Shown one piece after another: positions 43,877-54,474 of a stretch of DNA of 64,000 nt. A program made the translations under genes and the position numbers. Position 1 is the first letter of the stretch. Every line of letters starts with the position of its first letter. The notes below the pieces were generated by a model, which made no database searches, was not told where the DNA came from, and was given only the letters and a program-made list of their open reading frames with translations. The DNA is from Mixophyes australis (taxonomy: Eukaryota; Chordata; Amphibia; Anura; Limnodynastidae), in NCBI GenBank assembly GCA_036250195.1, contig JAVHZZ010000009.1, positions 39,399,824 to 39,463,823 on the forward strand. Reading direction: 5' to 3'.

Positions 43877-44990
43877 TCAATCTGCATTAGGTATAGGGAC
43901 ATCTGTCACATTTTCTAATTCCTTCATATCTAGCTTCATTAGTTCAGCACAGTCATGTGACTCAGAAAAGGGAACATTTTTGTGTGTATTTTGTCTGGTA
44001 CTGATAAATTCCTCCCTTTCTGATTTATCAAGGGTGGGTAGGTCCCCACCCACCTCTCTCCCCTCTGTTGAACCTGCTTCAACTGGAAACAGTGTAGCAG
44101 GATTCAAAACTGTGCACCTTTTAATTGTTACATGTGCATGACTTAATAATGACACCTCGTATTTAGTGAGCCTTGCTGTGGACAGATGCTTTGTTCTTGC
44201 TTGGTTTAGTATTTCTGTAACTGCATGTGGGGCCTGTATGGTTAATGGATGGTCTAGTACTATGTCTGCCACTTTATCTTTTAGCAAGGCTGCGGCTGCC
44301 ACCGCCCTTATGCAGGACGGGGCTCCTCTTTTGATACTGTCTAGATGTAATGAATAGTAAGCCAGTGATCTCTGTTTATGTGAGTGTACCTGTGAAACGA
44401 CCCCTTGTGCATGTCCCTTAGATTCATTGCAAAACAAGGTAAATGGCTTATCATATTGTGGTAATCCTAATGCTGGTGCCTGCACAATGACTTGTTTTAA
44501 TGTTTCAAACGATGTTAGTTGTGATTCAGTTAAATATATCCTGGACCCTTTTACCTCACTAAGAGCATCATAGAGGGGTTGCATTAGGAGGGATGCTCCG
44601 GCAATCCATTCCCTGCAGTACCCTACCAAACCTAGGAATGCCCTTAATTCCTTGGTGTTCTGTGGTGGCTTTACCTGCTTGATTGCAGTTATCCTGTCCT
44701 GTGTGAGGTGTCTGGTACCTTGCGAGATGCAATGTCCTTAAAAATATTATCTTACTCTGCGCTACTTGTATTTTGTGGGTGATACCTTGAAATATTGCTG
44801 CCCTAAAAGGTTAATTAATTATGTAGTCTCTTCCTGACACCCCTCATTCGTTTGGCAACATGGTAATAAGTCATCTACATATTAGAAGAGTGTCTTGTTT
44901 TTATTCAACAGCTGCTGGAGCCTGTTCTAGTAATTGTGTACAATGTATTAAACACCTCTGTAACCACAAGTCCCCAGAACTACAGTTTTG
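43877..44990 (-). pseudogene. Retroviral reverse transcriptase (palm and connection)
   Basis: Minus strand. The catalytic YVDD box is at 44881-44870, directly preceded by an in-frame stop. After frameshifts the thumb/connection runs as the open frame 44629-43877: LVGYCREWI, a LTSFETLKQVIV block, KPFTLFCNESKG, SLAYYSLHLDSI and LTKYEVSLLS. The N-terminal part of RT and the protease were not found; gag-like sequence lies only about 150 bp upstream, implying a large internal deletion. Confidence 0.82.
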
Positions 44991-45019
44991 TTTTCTTTCT
45001 CCAGCAGTACCAGTTGCTT

Positions 45020-45170
45020 AATTTATTTGACTCTGTGAAATAGCCTGTGTCACTGCATCTCCTGCTGCTGCATCCAACATATCGTTGTATGCGGGTGGGG
45101 CAGGAGGTTCTTTTGGTTTTAATTCACCTGGTCTAGGGGTCTGACATTAAATCACACACAAATGTTCACC
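45020..45170 (-). pseudogene. Retroviral gag fragment with PPxY-like motif
   Basis: A minus-strand reading around 45130-45030 gives a proline-rich stretch with PPAPPAYNDML followed by Ala-rich sequence. A PPxY motif there is the usual late domain of Gag. It is short and bordered by stops. Confidence 0.5.
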
Positions 45171-45174
45171 TAAC

Positions 45175-46486
45175 ATTCTCTCAACTGAATATACTTTCAG
45201 CAGGCATACAATTATCCATAGAGAAAACACCAAAAAAGAAATCATTTACATCTACAATAGACCTAAAAGACCTAGCTGGAATCCTAACATTGTACCACAA
45301 GTCAAATTACTAACAAAAATCCCTTCAAATTAATATCCAGAAATGTGGTAAAATTATACTAATACAAGTTTTAAAATGGAAAATCAGAAAAGATTATTCT
45401 TTCAGTAATCCACAAAACACTCTCTTTCTTGCTAAAAGAGGAAGAAAAGATAAATATAACTGATATGTTACAGCATACAGTTGTGGAACTACAAGTCCCA
45501 GCATTCAATTAGCTTCAGCTTCAATTAGGTTGTTACCACTGCAGAGATATTTCAATTACTCCTGAATTACTAAAGCACACATGAAAAACCTCTTTTCTAT
45601 CAACCACATATATTGTCAAATAAATCCTTCTCTTTCACACTGAACACTGAACACTGAACAAACTGGGGAGAGAATCTGCAACTTCATTCCCCCTCTGCTC
45701 ATATCCCCCCCTCCCTTTCTCAACACACTGAAGTCTTTTACACAGAATAGGAAGGGGAAGGCATTCCATTCTCTATCTCTCACTCACAGGAGGTAAGACA
45801 GAAACAAAACAAAAAACTAAAAAATATGCACAATGTGTAATTTGTCTTTTCTTTTTCCTAATTCATTTTGTACAACCAATACAAAAAGTATTATATCTGG
45901 CGCAAAAGAGAATATATGAAAAATAAGACTGCAGCTAGACGTGGGATAGTGAATTCCCACAATAAATAAACAAGTAAAAAAAAATAGTCCAGTGCAATTC
46001 TCAAGTTCCAATAGCCAAAAAGAATGACCCTCTGAATTTAAAAGGCTTTCTCAAATTTTTACCAGCACAAATACTGTTAACTCTAAATCCTTCAGTGGCT
46101 AATTTAAATATTATTGTACACTTTTCTTCAACAACAGACATATAAAGCAATATGTCAAAATATAACAAATACAAACAATGAATCTTACCAGAACTAAAAG
46201 GGTGAGTATTCTTGAACCTTCACATCAAACTGATGAATCTTAGAAGACACAGAAATAACAACGACCTTTTTAGAGCAGAATAAAACTTCTACCCACCGCG
46301 GTTTTGTCGTTCCTAGTTCTGCCCCTCCCTGACTCCTTCACAGTTTTTCAGGAAGATTTTCGAAGCTCACTGTGGCCTCTAAGTATGTTAAAGGCAATAG
46401 ACCTTTTGCCACCAGTAAAATCCCTTCTAATTCAGGTGTACGGTGCACACTGGAGAATTGATCTGAGACTCACACTGTTGTCTGGA
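45175..46486. other. Non-coding stretch within the provirus, origin unclear
   Basis: About 1.3 kb between the gag fragment and the Ngaro insertion with no retroviral coding on either strand. It includes the phrase 'gtggaactacaagtcccagc' (about 45481-45500), seen in other vertebrate repeats. Together with 53322-53480 this would be the flanks of one separate insertion in gag, later split by Ngaro. Confidence 0.4.
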
Positions 46487-46489
46487 TTA

Positions 46490-46659
46490 GGGAAGTGTGG
46501 CCATCAGCCTAAACGAAGTTAAAATCACGTGGGTGAGTGATTAGGTGTTTAGCCTATGGGCTGCTTCTATTTGTTAACCAATAAGGCAGAGGAGGGGGGT
46601 GGTCTAGTTTTGTATAGGAGAAGTTCTCCTGCATTTCCCTCTCTCTGCTTCCGGATTCC
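46490..46659 (+). repeat. Ngaro terminal repeat A1
   Basis: About 170 bp, starting GGGAAGTGTGGCCATCAG and ending CTTCCGGATTCC. It matches A2 (52671-52842) with about three differences. Confidence 0.9.
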
Positions 46660-48700
46660 CTGGTAGTCAGGCTGAGTAGTGATTCTGAGCTGTATTCTTT
46701 TGTGGTTTTGCCTGTTGCTGGTTTTTTATATTTTTCTGTGTATTTCTCCCTCCCTGTCTGTTTGTTCTCCCCAGCTTCTCTCTTCCCTTGCTCGTTTTTC
46801 CCTGTCCCCCTATCCCCTTGGGGCTCCGTGGTCTCCTCCCCCCCCCCCCTCCTCCTCTATCCTTTTTCTTTCCTCTTCAGTGTTTTTACATGGTGCAGAT
46901 ATGTCCTGGCCAGCGCGGGTACTCAGCGTGCCTGCTATATTTCAGTCTCTTCCCTCGGCGCTAGGTCCCTCCCGACCTCTCCCCAGTCTGTCCACTCTTC
47001 TGAGCGGGCCCCCGGTGTTTGCGGTTGGCCGCTAGGGGGTCCCGCATCTTCTCTCCCTCACCAAATTTCCAGGGGGTCTGAGCAGTATTCGGCGGGCGGC
47101 GGGCACAGAGCTTCGCCGCCGATATGAGGGGAGGCAGCGTGGGGGGGGGGGAGGCGGGTTATGTGGAGCGGGCGGGTGCGATTCTTTTCCTCATCCCCCA
47201 CTTGTCATATGTACCCCCATGTATGGGTGAGGGGGAGGGGTGGCCTTTAGGCAGGGTTTATGTTTCTAGGGGGGGTAGGGGTTCTGAGCGCTTTCTGGTT
47301 ACCCCCTCTTTTTCTATAGCGTGAGGGAGCAGTGGGAGGGGTGTCAGGTAAGGGCGAGATAGTTTGGGGTTCCCAGGGTTTTTTCATAGCTAGGGAGGCG
47401 GGACTTCTTCGGAGGGTCCAGTATCCTGGCACCATTTGTGGGTTCGGAAGGTAACCCCTTATCTCTTATGGTGGACATAAGGAATTAGGTACATGGGGTT
47501 CAGCCAGTCAGTACGGTACTAGTAAGAGGGGTGCAGAATTCGAGGGGAGGGCATAGGGAGTTTATTTCGGAGTTTAACATGGGGTCTTGGAGCTTTCCCT
47601 ATCCTCCATGAGATATATCTTCAACATGGGGGCGCAATTTTGGTCCCCCTCCCCCCCATTCCCAATCCCGTCTGGCAGATATACGCATTCGATCCGGTCC
47701 TGGTCCTCGTAGTGTCCAACAACGTAGGGCAGAGTTGGGGGCAGTAGGCACGGGGCCTGTCTTGACCCTTACACCGGGGTTTGTGGGGCTTTGGGAGGAT
47801 TCCATGGGCAGCATAACAGCTGGGCTGTTGCAAAGAGTCCCGTTTGATAAGCATCCGGTGTCTCCTGGTGTTAACATGCCTATGTTTGCAGGTTCTCAAG
47901 TTCCAGTGATCGGGGCAGCCATCTCAACCGGACATGAATAATGCGGATGCAGATCAACGAGGGGAGGTCGGGACAGAAAGTCAGGGGTTGCCATCCACGG
48001 TGTCCTCAGGAGTTACGAGGGGTCCAGAACCGCAGCAGCCGGGGGCCAGGCAGACTTCATCGGTCCCGGGACCTTCAGGGGTTTCAGGACATCAGCAGCA
48101 ACAAGACAGGATCGTAGGCGGTGAGTTGTTGGTGGTTAGACTTACACATAGCCCTCCTCTGTCTTCCACTGACGAGGACTCTCCCTCGTCATCGGGGGAG
48201 GATCCTCGGAAGTTGATCAAAATACTCATCACACACTTTGGCAGGGCCCGATCTCAGGGAGATAGAAGGTGATCAGCAGCAAAGGGGGCAGCAGATAGAG
48301 CCCCTATGGTTCAATGTGAGAACACCGCCCTCTTGGCCGATATGCGCTCTAGCATTAGAGACAGGATCAAGAAGGGTGGTTTGTTAATGTTTGAGATTAC
48401 AAAATCTTGGAAGAAAGGGTTAGACGCAGCCTGTACTAAACAATTCTTCATGCGGAAGGGGGGAAGCGTGTAGGTATAGGCACAATGGTGCATATTGTCG
48501 CGGACCACATTCTGCCAAAGAGTGTCCGAGGTGTGCCCCCGGTCTCGACAGAGGTCGCGGCGGCGACGGTAATGTTGGTCAAGGCTCACTTCCCTAGTCG
48601 TAATGTTGTTTTAGAACGATGCCTTAGACTATACTCGGATGCAGAACAGGCTTCTTTTCTCCGTGAAGGTTTTCGTTGCGGCAACGGTTAACGCTAGGGC
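46660..48700 (+). pseudogene. Ngaro leader and gag-like ORF
   Basis: The first kilobase is GC-rich leader with C/G runs and no consistent frame. From 47735 to 48272 two open frames (47735-47938 and 47934-48269) are Pro/Ser/Gln-rich, and the second ends in SSTDEDSPSSSGEDPRKLIK. The position before RT fits the Gag-like ORF1 of YR retroelements, which has low sequence conservation. A downstream stretch (48485-48690) contains LRLYSDAEQASFLREGF, a block that precedes RT in this group. Confidence 0.55.
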
Positions 48701-48872
48701 CACTAGAAATCTGAAATCGTCATATATTTCTTCCGGAAGTTCTTGGTGATTAGATTCGTGGAGAAATTAGTCTGGAGCGCATGATTGGCCCGTTTTAGCT
48801 CACCCCCCATAGCGGATTTAGTTATCTCCCCAGTGGGGATAGTCCCAAAAAAGGTCCCTGGTAAATTTTGTA
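48700..48872 (+). pseudogene. Ngaro reverse transcriptase, N-terminal block
   Basis: The plus-strand reading gives SSPPIADLVISPVGIVPKKV then PGKF, the opening block of DIRS/Ngaro RT (usual pattern SPLGVVPKK.PGKFR). It stops matching at about 48872 and resumes at about 49257, so something about 385 bp long is inserted. Confidence 0.75.
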
Positions 48873-49256
48873 ATTCTACACCTGTCGCACTCAGTAGGCA
48901 GTTCAGTTGATATTCAAACAATGTGTTACTATGTGTCCTGGTGCTTCACTAGGTATGCTGCCTGCTATGTATTCAGGTTCCACAACAACCTTAAAATATC
49001 AAACAAGCAAAAAAGATGTCCAATCCAATGCCTCCCGTTGTAGCCACAGATTTATATAATTCTGCAGATAGAGATGCTAAACATGGTGTACTACACTTTT
49101 ACATGGTGAGAGCAGTAAAGTAGAGGGAAATGATAGAGTGGATTCTTCTGTGTCTTAAAAGAAAGAGAATGCACCCTCCATCCACCGGTGTCCTCACACT
49201 GGTTCACACCCCCTTCAGATGTATGCTTACATGATCCATAAGTAAAACGCGCCTTT
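48873..49256. mobile_element. ~385-bp insertion inside the Ngaro reverse transcriptase, unidentified
   Basis: Sequence between two halves of the RT that has no coding match on either strand. No TG/CA ends, palindrome or poly(A) tail were found. It may be a truncated SINE or LINE 3' end. Confidence 0.5.
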
Positions 49257-49789
49257 TTGATGACGCTATTGATCAGGACATCAGTTCGGTAGTATATAAA
49301 TCATTTAAAGAGGCCCTGATGTTGGTTAGGCACTTTGGCGCGGGCGCCCTCATGGCAAAATTGGATATAGAATCCGCGTTCAGATTAGTTCCCCTACACC
49401 CTGATTCCTTCAATTGCATGGGGTTCCAAATTAAAGGAGAATATTACGTAGATAGATGTCTGCCTTTGGGTTGTTCTCTGTCATGTGCTTACTTTGAATC
49501 GTTTAGTTCTTTCCTTCACAGGGTGGGTCAAGTGGGGACGGGACATGAAGACATTGCTCATTACCTTGATGAATTGTTGTTTGAGGGCCCGGCTAAGTCT
49601 TCATTGTGTGCAGATACGTGGTTTTCGGCGCAGGCTCTGTTTTCGAGCATGGGGGTTCCGGTAGCGCGGGACAAGACAGAAGGTCCGACTACATGTTTGT
49701 CCTTCCTAGGGATAGAGATAGACATGGTGGAGGGCTGCTGTTGGTTGCCAGCGGATAAAATCGCGAAGCTAGGGGTTAGGTTATTCTGA
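49257..49789 (+). pseudogene. Ngaro reverse transcriptase, catalytic part
   Basis: Reads DAIDQDISSVVYKSFKEA, LMAKLDIESAFRLVPLHP (first catalytic Asp), FNCMGFQIKGEYYVD, LPLGCSLSCAYFESFSSFLH, then HYLDELLF (about 49558-49581) where the group has HYLDDFLF, so the second catalytic Asp is Glu. TCLSFLGIEIDM follows. The main open frame is 49319-49786. The style is unmistakably DIRS/Ngaro rather than LTR-retrovirus. Confidence 0.9.
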
Positions 49790-50350
49790 TGCTTTGTCAG
49801 CCCCATCTATTAATTTTATAGGAAGCTGCAGCTTTCCACAGCGGATAGGGATAGGCCTCATGCCTTGATTAAACTGAAGGATGAGATCAAACAGGACTTG
49901 ATGGTGTGGACATCTTTCCTGGGGAGAGTTAACGGTATTAAGATTTGGCCTCCCCCCCTAATTCCACGAGGGATTTAGAATTGTTCACAGACGCGGCAGG
50001 GTTCAAGGGTTTCGGAGTATACTTTCAGGGTGAGTAGTTTGCATCTCCATGGCCGCAGGAGTGGGTTGAGAGAGATTTGATAAAAAATTTACTAGTATTA
50101 GAGTTATTTCCCATTATGGAGCCTTGGAGTTGTGGACTCCTCAGCTCCAGGGTCATAATGTTTCCTTTTGGTGCGATAATTTGGGGGTAGTTTAGGCAAT
50201 CAATCGCCAGAGTTCGTCTTCCAGACCAGCGGTTAACTTATTGCGTGGAATGGTGCTTCGTTGCTTGGACTATGACGTAAATTTTCGGGCCAAACATGTC
50301 CCGGGGATCGAAAATTGCATTGCTGATTCCCTTTCCCGTTTTGATTGAGG
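49790..50350 (+). pseudogene. Ngaro RNase H domain
   Basis: Translation across frames gives LFTDAAGFKGFGVYFQG, a WPQEWVERD block, VSFWCDNLGVV and AINRQSSS, then NFRAKHVPGIENCIADSLSR ending at 50345. The TDAAG, CDN and HVPG..N.IADxLSR blocks are the RNase H of DIRS-group elements. Two or more frameshifts and a stop break it. Confidence 0.82.
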
Positions 50351-50379
50351 GCAGTTTAGATCATTGGCTCCAAGGGCTA

Positions 50380-51290
50380 ATCCCTTGGGTATAGCTTGTC
50401 CATCTTTTATTTGGCAGATAGTCGGTCCGGCATAAGATTTTTGGCTGAAGCTGCCTTAGCTACCTCTACGTTGAAGGCTTGCCGGTCGGATTGGAAGCAC
50501 TGGGAGAGTTATTTGTTATCTTCTGACAGGCGATTAACGGGCGATGGTTCGGACATGGAGGATTTTATGTTGGGGTGCTAGCAGGAAGGCCTTAGTAAAA
50601 CATCCATGTCATCTACATTAGCAGGTATCTCTTTTATGGCAAAGGTTCGGGTGCTTACTGATCCTACAAAATCATTCCTGGTTAGGAAAGCTCTGAAGGG
50701 TTGGTCTAGGTTACACCCTGTACCCAGAGATCACAGGCGTCCTATAGATACATTTTGGTTGGCACGGTTGATGGGAGTTTTTGCAGATATAACTTTGGAT
50801 GTTTTTTGAGGCTTCTCTTTTTAGCGCAGTGTTCTCCATGGTTTTTTCACGGGGCTTTGAGAGTAGGGGAGTTGGTTGCGCTGTCAAAGAATCATTAGGG
50901 TCGGCCTTTTTAGCAAAAATGTCATGTTAAATCCAGATACTATTCAAATTAAGATTGCCCGGTGTAAAACAGATCAATTGGAGTTGGTCATTGGTTAACG
51001 CTAACAAGGCAGATGGACGGTATTATTTGTCCGGTCAGCCTTTGCCACGAGCTAGCAGTAGCACGCCCGCAGCAAGCGGAAGCCTGGTTAGTTCACAAGG
51101 ACAGTTCCCCGGTTGCTAAGTTTCAATTTCATCCCATTATGTGCAAAGCTTTGGGGGTGTTTAGGTTTACCTTCCGCTGAATTCGATGCTCACTCCTTTT
51201 GTATTGGCGACAGATGGGGCATCAAGTCAGCCATACAGGCTTGAGGTAGATGGAAATCCAATACCTATAAGTGATACATTAGACCTGATG
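50380..51290 (+). pseudogene. Ngaro tyrosine recombinase
   Basis: The enzyme that joins circular cDNA into the genome by Tyr-mediated strand exchange. The N-terminal core-binding region runs 50396-50806 (LAEAALATSTLKACRSDWKH, RKALKGWSRLHP). The catalytic end reads LPSAEFDAHSFCIGDRWG (about 51170-51220), where the family HxxR box has Cys for Arg, then ALGRWKS-like sequence and a KYIRPD-type end with stops in between. Clearly inactive. Confidence 0.75.
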
Positions 51291-51620
51291 TTTAACCATT
51301 TTGTTTTGCTTCCTTCTTTACGCAGCTCTTCCTTTTCTTCGCTTTCTCTTCTTAGGTGGTAGACCCAGGGGTTAGCTGCTCGCCGCTTTTTGCGGGTGCG
51401 CGAAGGGCTTTTTCCCACCGGGTTTTCACCTTCACCTGGGTCGCTACCTTTCCTTTTCCCGTTCTATTTAATGTTGAAAGCAAAATCACCCTTTTTGTTA
51501 TGTCAGTTACTACAGGTATTGCTCCATTTTGTGTTGGTCCTCAGGTTGCATTAATGTGTTAGGTCTGACGTTATGTTTAGTAGGTGTTTATTGGTTCTTT
51601 TGTTAGTTACAATTTGTTAT
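51291..51620 (+). other. Spacer between recombinase and hydrolase ORF
   Basis: No frame holds recognisable protein; short ORFs (for example 51356-51562) look incidental. Confidence 0.4.
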
Positions 51621-52219
51621 TCCTTTTAGGGGTGGATACCAAAAAAATGTTGGTGTGGTTTGTGGGACACTCCTGTGTCTACTGGGCGAGTTGACAGGCT
51701 TTTGTCGGAGGTGTCTGTGGTTGCCGGTACATGTGGAGGTCATATGTATATGTCGGCGGGGTATGAGATGGTGGAGCTCAGATCGGTTCTATCTAGGGAT
51801 ATTGCTGAGCGTGGAGTTTCCGTTATTCTCGTGGTCCACTTGGGTGGCAATTACGTCGGTCAGTTAAATCCTTGGACCTTATTGTAAATATTTGTGATGA
51901 CATTTTGTCGGTCTCTGTGAAATGGCCGTCCATAAAGCTGTGCTGGTCTTATATTGTCCCCTGTAGGAAATGGGGGTCTGTTATGCCCGCTATGACTATC
52001 GCATCAGTAGTTAGAAAAGTCAATCAGGTGGCTAAGAAGATTTCCCGTGAGCCGGGGGTTTTTTCCATTTCCAATTCATTATTTAAGGCTGAATTTATAC
52101 ATTTGTTCAGAGACGATGGGGTCCATTTGTCCGATGTTGGCACTATCTTTTTCATATACCAGTTATTTTGGAAGCTCAGAGTTGTTTTTAGGGCTGTGGT
52201 TGGTGGGCCACATTTATAG
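51621..52219 (+). pseudogene. SGNH/GDSL-type hydrolase ORF of the Ngaro element
   Basis: A hydrolase-like ORF carried by some Ngaro and CR1-type retroelements. Its role in the life cycle is unknown. The catalytic-Ser block reads WFVGHSCVYW (about 51655-51687) and ends at a stop shortly after. The VHLGGN block is near 51836-51852 with Tyr where Asp is usual after Asn. The last part is an open frame (51872-52216) ending RDDGVHLSDVG, which contains the Asp...His pair of block V (DGVHLS, about 52114-52131). At least two frameshifts. It stops 17 bp before B1. Confidence 0.75.
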
Positions 52220-52235
52220 TCATCTCTGCGGCGTG

Positions 52236-52670
52236 GGTGGGAGAGCAGTGCAGTCGGTAAGTTTGCATATGGTGCTTGTGTTATCTCGTCATAGGTCACT
52301 ACTCCCCCTTTTGGATTGTGTTGTCATCACATGTGTTGGGTCCAGTGAATGGGACTCTGGGCCAATAAGTTGAATATTTTACTGGCGATTATAAGGGGGG
52401 TGTAGTCTTGCCATTGGACAGATATTTCGCACCGGCCAATAGATAAGGTATGATCCTGGGTTGGTGGTACAATGGTCTGATCTTTCCACCGTTATTGGTT
52501 TTGTGTTTGCTTACTGCCCTGCTCTCGTCCGCCTTTCACCCCCTTTAGCTTTAATATTAGTCATTTAATAAATAATATTTCATTCCAACGTTAATCTGGT
52601 GTCTGTGTCTTTATTGGTTTTCCTTATGGTATTATGGTAAACACTAAGAACTTCCACACTGTGCATTTTA
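52236..52670 (+). repeat. Ngaro terminal repeat B1
   Basis: 435 bp from GGTGGGAGAGCAGTGCAG to GTGCATTTTA. About eight differences from B2. Joined directly to A2 at 52670/52671. Confidence 0.92.
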
Positions 52671-52842
52671 GGGAAGTGTGGCCATCAGCCTAAACGAAGT
52701 TAAAATCACGTGGGTGAGTGATTAGGTGTTTAGCCTATGGGCTGCTTCTATTTGTTAAGCAATAAGGCAGAGGAGGGGGGTGGTCTAGTTTTATATAGGA
52801 GAAGTTCTCCTGCATTTCCCCCTCTCTGCTTCCGGATTCCTC
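52671..52842 (+). repeat. Ngaro terminal repeat A2
   Basis: Copy of A1, starting GGGAAGTGTGGCCATCAG. Forms the B1-A2 junction and is followed by a 44-bp link to B2. Confidence 0.92.
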
Positions 52843-52886
52843 CCGCCCAACCGGCAGTTTTTAGGTTTGTATCTGTGGTTCTTCTA

Positions 52887-53321
52887 GGTGGGAGAGCAGT
52901 GCAGTCGGTAAGTTTGCATATGGTGCTTGGGTTATCTCGTCATAGGTCACTACTCCCCCTTTTGGATTGTGTTGTCATCACGTGTGTTGGGTCCAGTGAA
53001 TGGGACTCTGGGCCAGTAAGTTGAATATTTTACTGGCGGTTATAAGGGGGGTGTAGTCTTGCCATTGGACATATATTTCGCACCGGCCAATAGATAAGGT
53101 ATGATCCTGGGTTGGTGGTACAATGGTCTGACCTTTCCACCGTTATTGGTTTTGTGTTTGCTTACTGCCCTGCTCTCGTCCGCCTTTCAGCCCCTTTAGC
53201 TTTAATATTAGTCATTTAATAAATAATATTTCATTCCAACGTTAATCTGGTGTCCGTGTCTTTATTGGTTTTCCTTATGGTATTATGGTAAACACTAAGA
53301 ACTTCCACACTGTGCATTTTA
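52887..53321 (+). repeat. Ngaro terminal repeat B2 (3' end of element)
   Basis: 435 bp, a copy of B1, ending GTGCATTTTA at the right edge of the insertion. A2+link+B2 (651 bp) is the same unit that forms the array at 5601-10132 and the single copy at 59101-59755. Confidence 0.92.
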
Positions 53322-53483
53322 ATCAGTTCTGTTTTACTGAAACTGGTATACTAATATTTATACATAAAACATGGCATACCCTCTTGTGGTTACATACTAT
53401 AATAATAATAATAAACAAAATCCTTTAAATTGTAGCTATGACCTGCAATCAATTAACCAAAGACATCTGTAAATCTTTCTCAC

Positions 53484-53903
53484 TTAGAGCAGGACAGACA
53501 GCTTATCTTGCTTAATTAAAAATATCATCATTTCTTTTACAGGGGGTAGTTGTCCTGACGTCCCTTCTAATGGGTGACTATGTGGGTCTGATGATGCACT
53601 TGGGGGTGGCTGAGTAGGAGGCAAGTTTACAGCTGTATGTCCCTGGATGTCTTCTAACATCTCCTCCTTTACCATTTGTTCTTGTTCTATTTGTCTACAT
53701 GCCCTTACCCATGCTGATACTTGGTGTTCTTTATTATTCCTAGTAATCCATATACTATATTCTTTCTGAAAATCTGGCAATCCTGCCTTCCTAAAGATGA
53801 TATGGATTTCTCTAACAGCCACAATACCTTCTCTTTCCTTAACTAGATCCGCAGGAGTGTATGATGTCTGTACCATTACACCTTTACTGCCCTGGGCCCC
53901 CAT
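53484..53903 (-). pseudogene. Retroviral gag N-terminal (matrix) region
   Basis: A 139-codon open frame starting MGAQGSKG. The MG start with a following small/basic stretch is a typical N-myristoylation signal of retroviral matrix. Residues about 20-80 are helical and basic, then a proline-rich stretch (PPTQPPPSAS). The frame ends at 53484 and gag-like coding does not resume until 45170, after the unexplained stretch and the Ngaro insertion. Confidence 0.7.
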
Positions 53904-53986
53904 TACTGCAGTTTTGGGAATACCGGCCCCTAGTGTGCCTGAGAAGTGACTGTTAATCTAACTTTATACACCTTTACAATTAAATC

Positions 53987-54330
53987 CTGTTATGGATTGC
54001 TTGATCAACTTGGGTACATACTTTACTGATATTTTATTAATTAATGGACATGTAAGTGGGCCTATCCTTCTAATGTTTTCTGGTCAAAAATGATATATTT
54101 GCCACCATCCCAATCCTATTTGGGTTTTCAGACAGTCTATACAACCGTGACTTCCAGCTATTGCTGTATATATCGTTGGATTAAAAATTCCCTCCTTATG
54201 TTTACCATATGTTACTGAACAATCAGTGTCAGTTCCTATCGACGCTATCAATTTATTAGTTTGTATCGTCAATGCCTTTTAAATTATAGCAACACATTTA
54301 CAGTCCGGACAACTAAGATTATTTTCTGAC
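53987..54330 (-). pseudogene. Small ORF upstream of gag, one stop, function unknown
   Basis: A minus-strand stretch starting at 54330 with a CPDCKC motif within the first 13 codons. A stop lies near 54281, and it continues as the open frame 54272-54084 (IGTDTDCSVTYGKHKEG, then GCIDCLKTQIG). It lies between the provirus leader and gag. Could be an accessory ORF or an upstream extension of Gag; I do not recognise it. Confidence 0.35.
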
Positions 54331-54332
54331 AT

Positions 54333-54470
54333 TTATACTCCCCACAGCATGTCTCTAATTCCCTCCGCTCCCCTTGATGTTTTTATGAAACAATATATTA
54401 ATACTAGTACAATTATTACTATTAAAATAATTCCGCCAATACACTCAGCTATTTCTTCTGAAGGTGTCAT
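54333..54470 (-). CDS. 45-codon putative single-pass membrane micro-ORF in the proviral leader
   Basis: ATG at 54470 (minus strand) to TAA at 54333, intact. It has a short acidic N-terminus (MTPSEEIAEC), a strongly hydrophobic segment (IILIVIIVLVLIYCF, residues about 14-28), then a basic/polar tail (KTSRGAEGIRD). This fits a tiny type-I/III membrane protein. It precedes the CPDCKC ORF. No family recognised; a chance ORF is possible. Confidence 0.4.
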   Translation of the reverse strand: MTPSEEIAECIGGIILIVIIVLVLIYCFIKTSRGAEGIRDMLWGV

Positions 54471-54474
54471 ATAA

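Larger units (their letters stand above)
46490..53321 (+). mobile_element. Ngaro/DIRS-type tyrosine-recombinase retrotransposon, full length, inserted in the provirus
   Basis: Order: A1 (46490-46659), gag-like ORF, DIRS-type RT, RNase H, tyrosine recombinase, SGNH hydrolase ORF, then B1-A2-B2. Split direct repeats of this form (A1 ... B1-A2-B2) are the hallmark of Ngaro-like elements. There is no TSD: left flank ...ggatta and right end ...tttta|atcag share the trinucleotide tta at the edge, as expected for recombinase-mediated insertion. A1/A2 and B1/B2 each differ by about 2% by eye. Confidence 0.88.

Noticed and set aside
46679..47127. Two overlapping ORFs at the start of the Ngaro element as proteins
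   Set aside because: Pyrimidine-rich leader; no motif, and the frames do not continue into gag.
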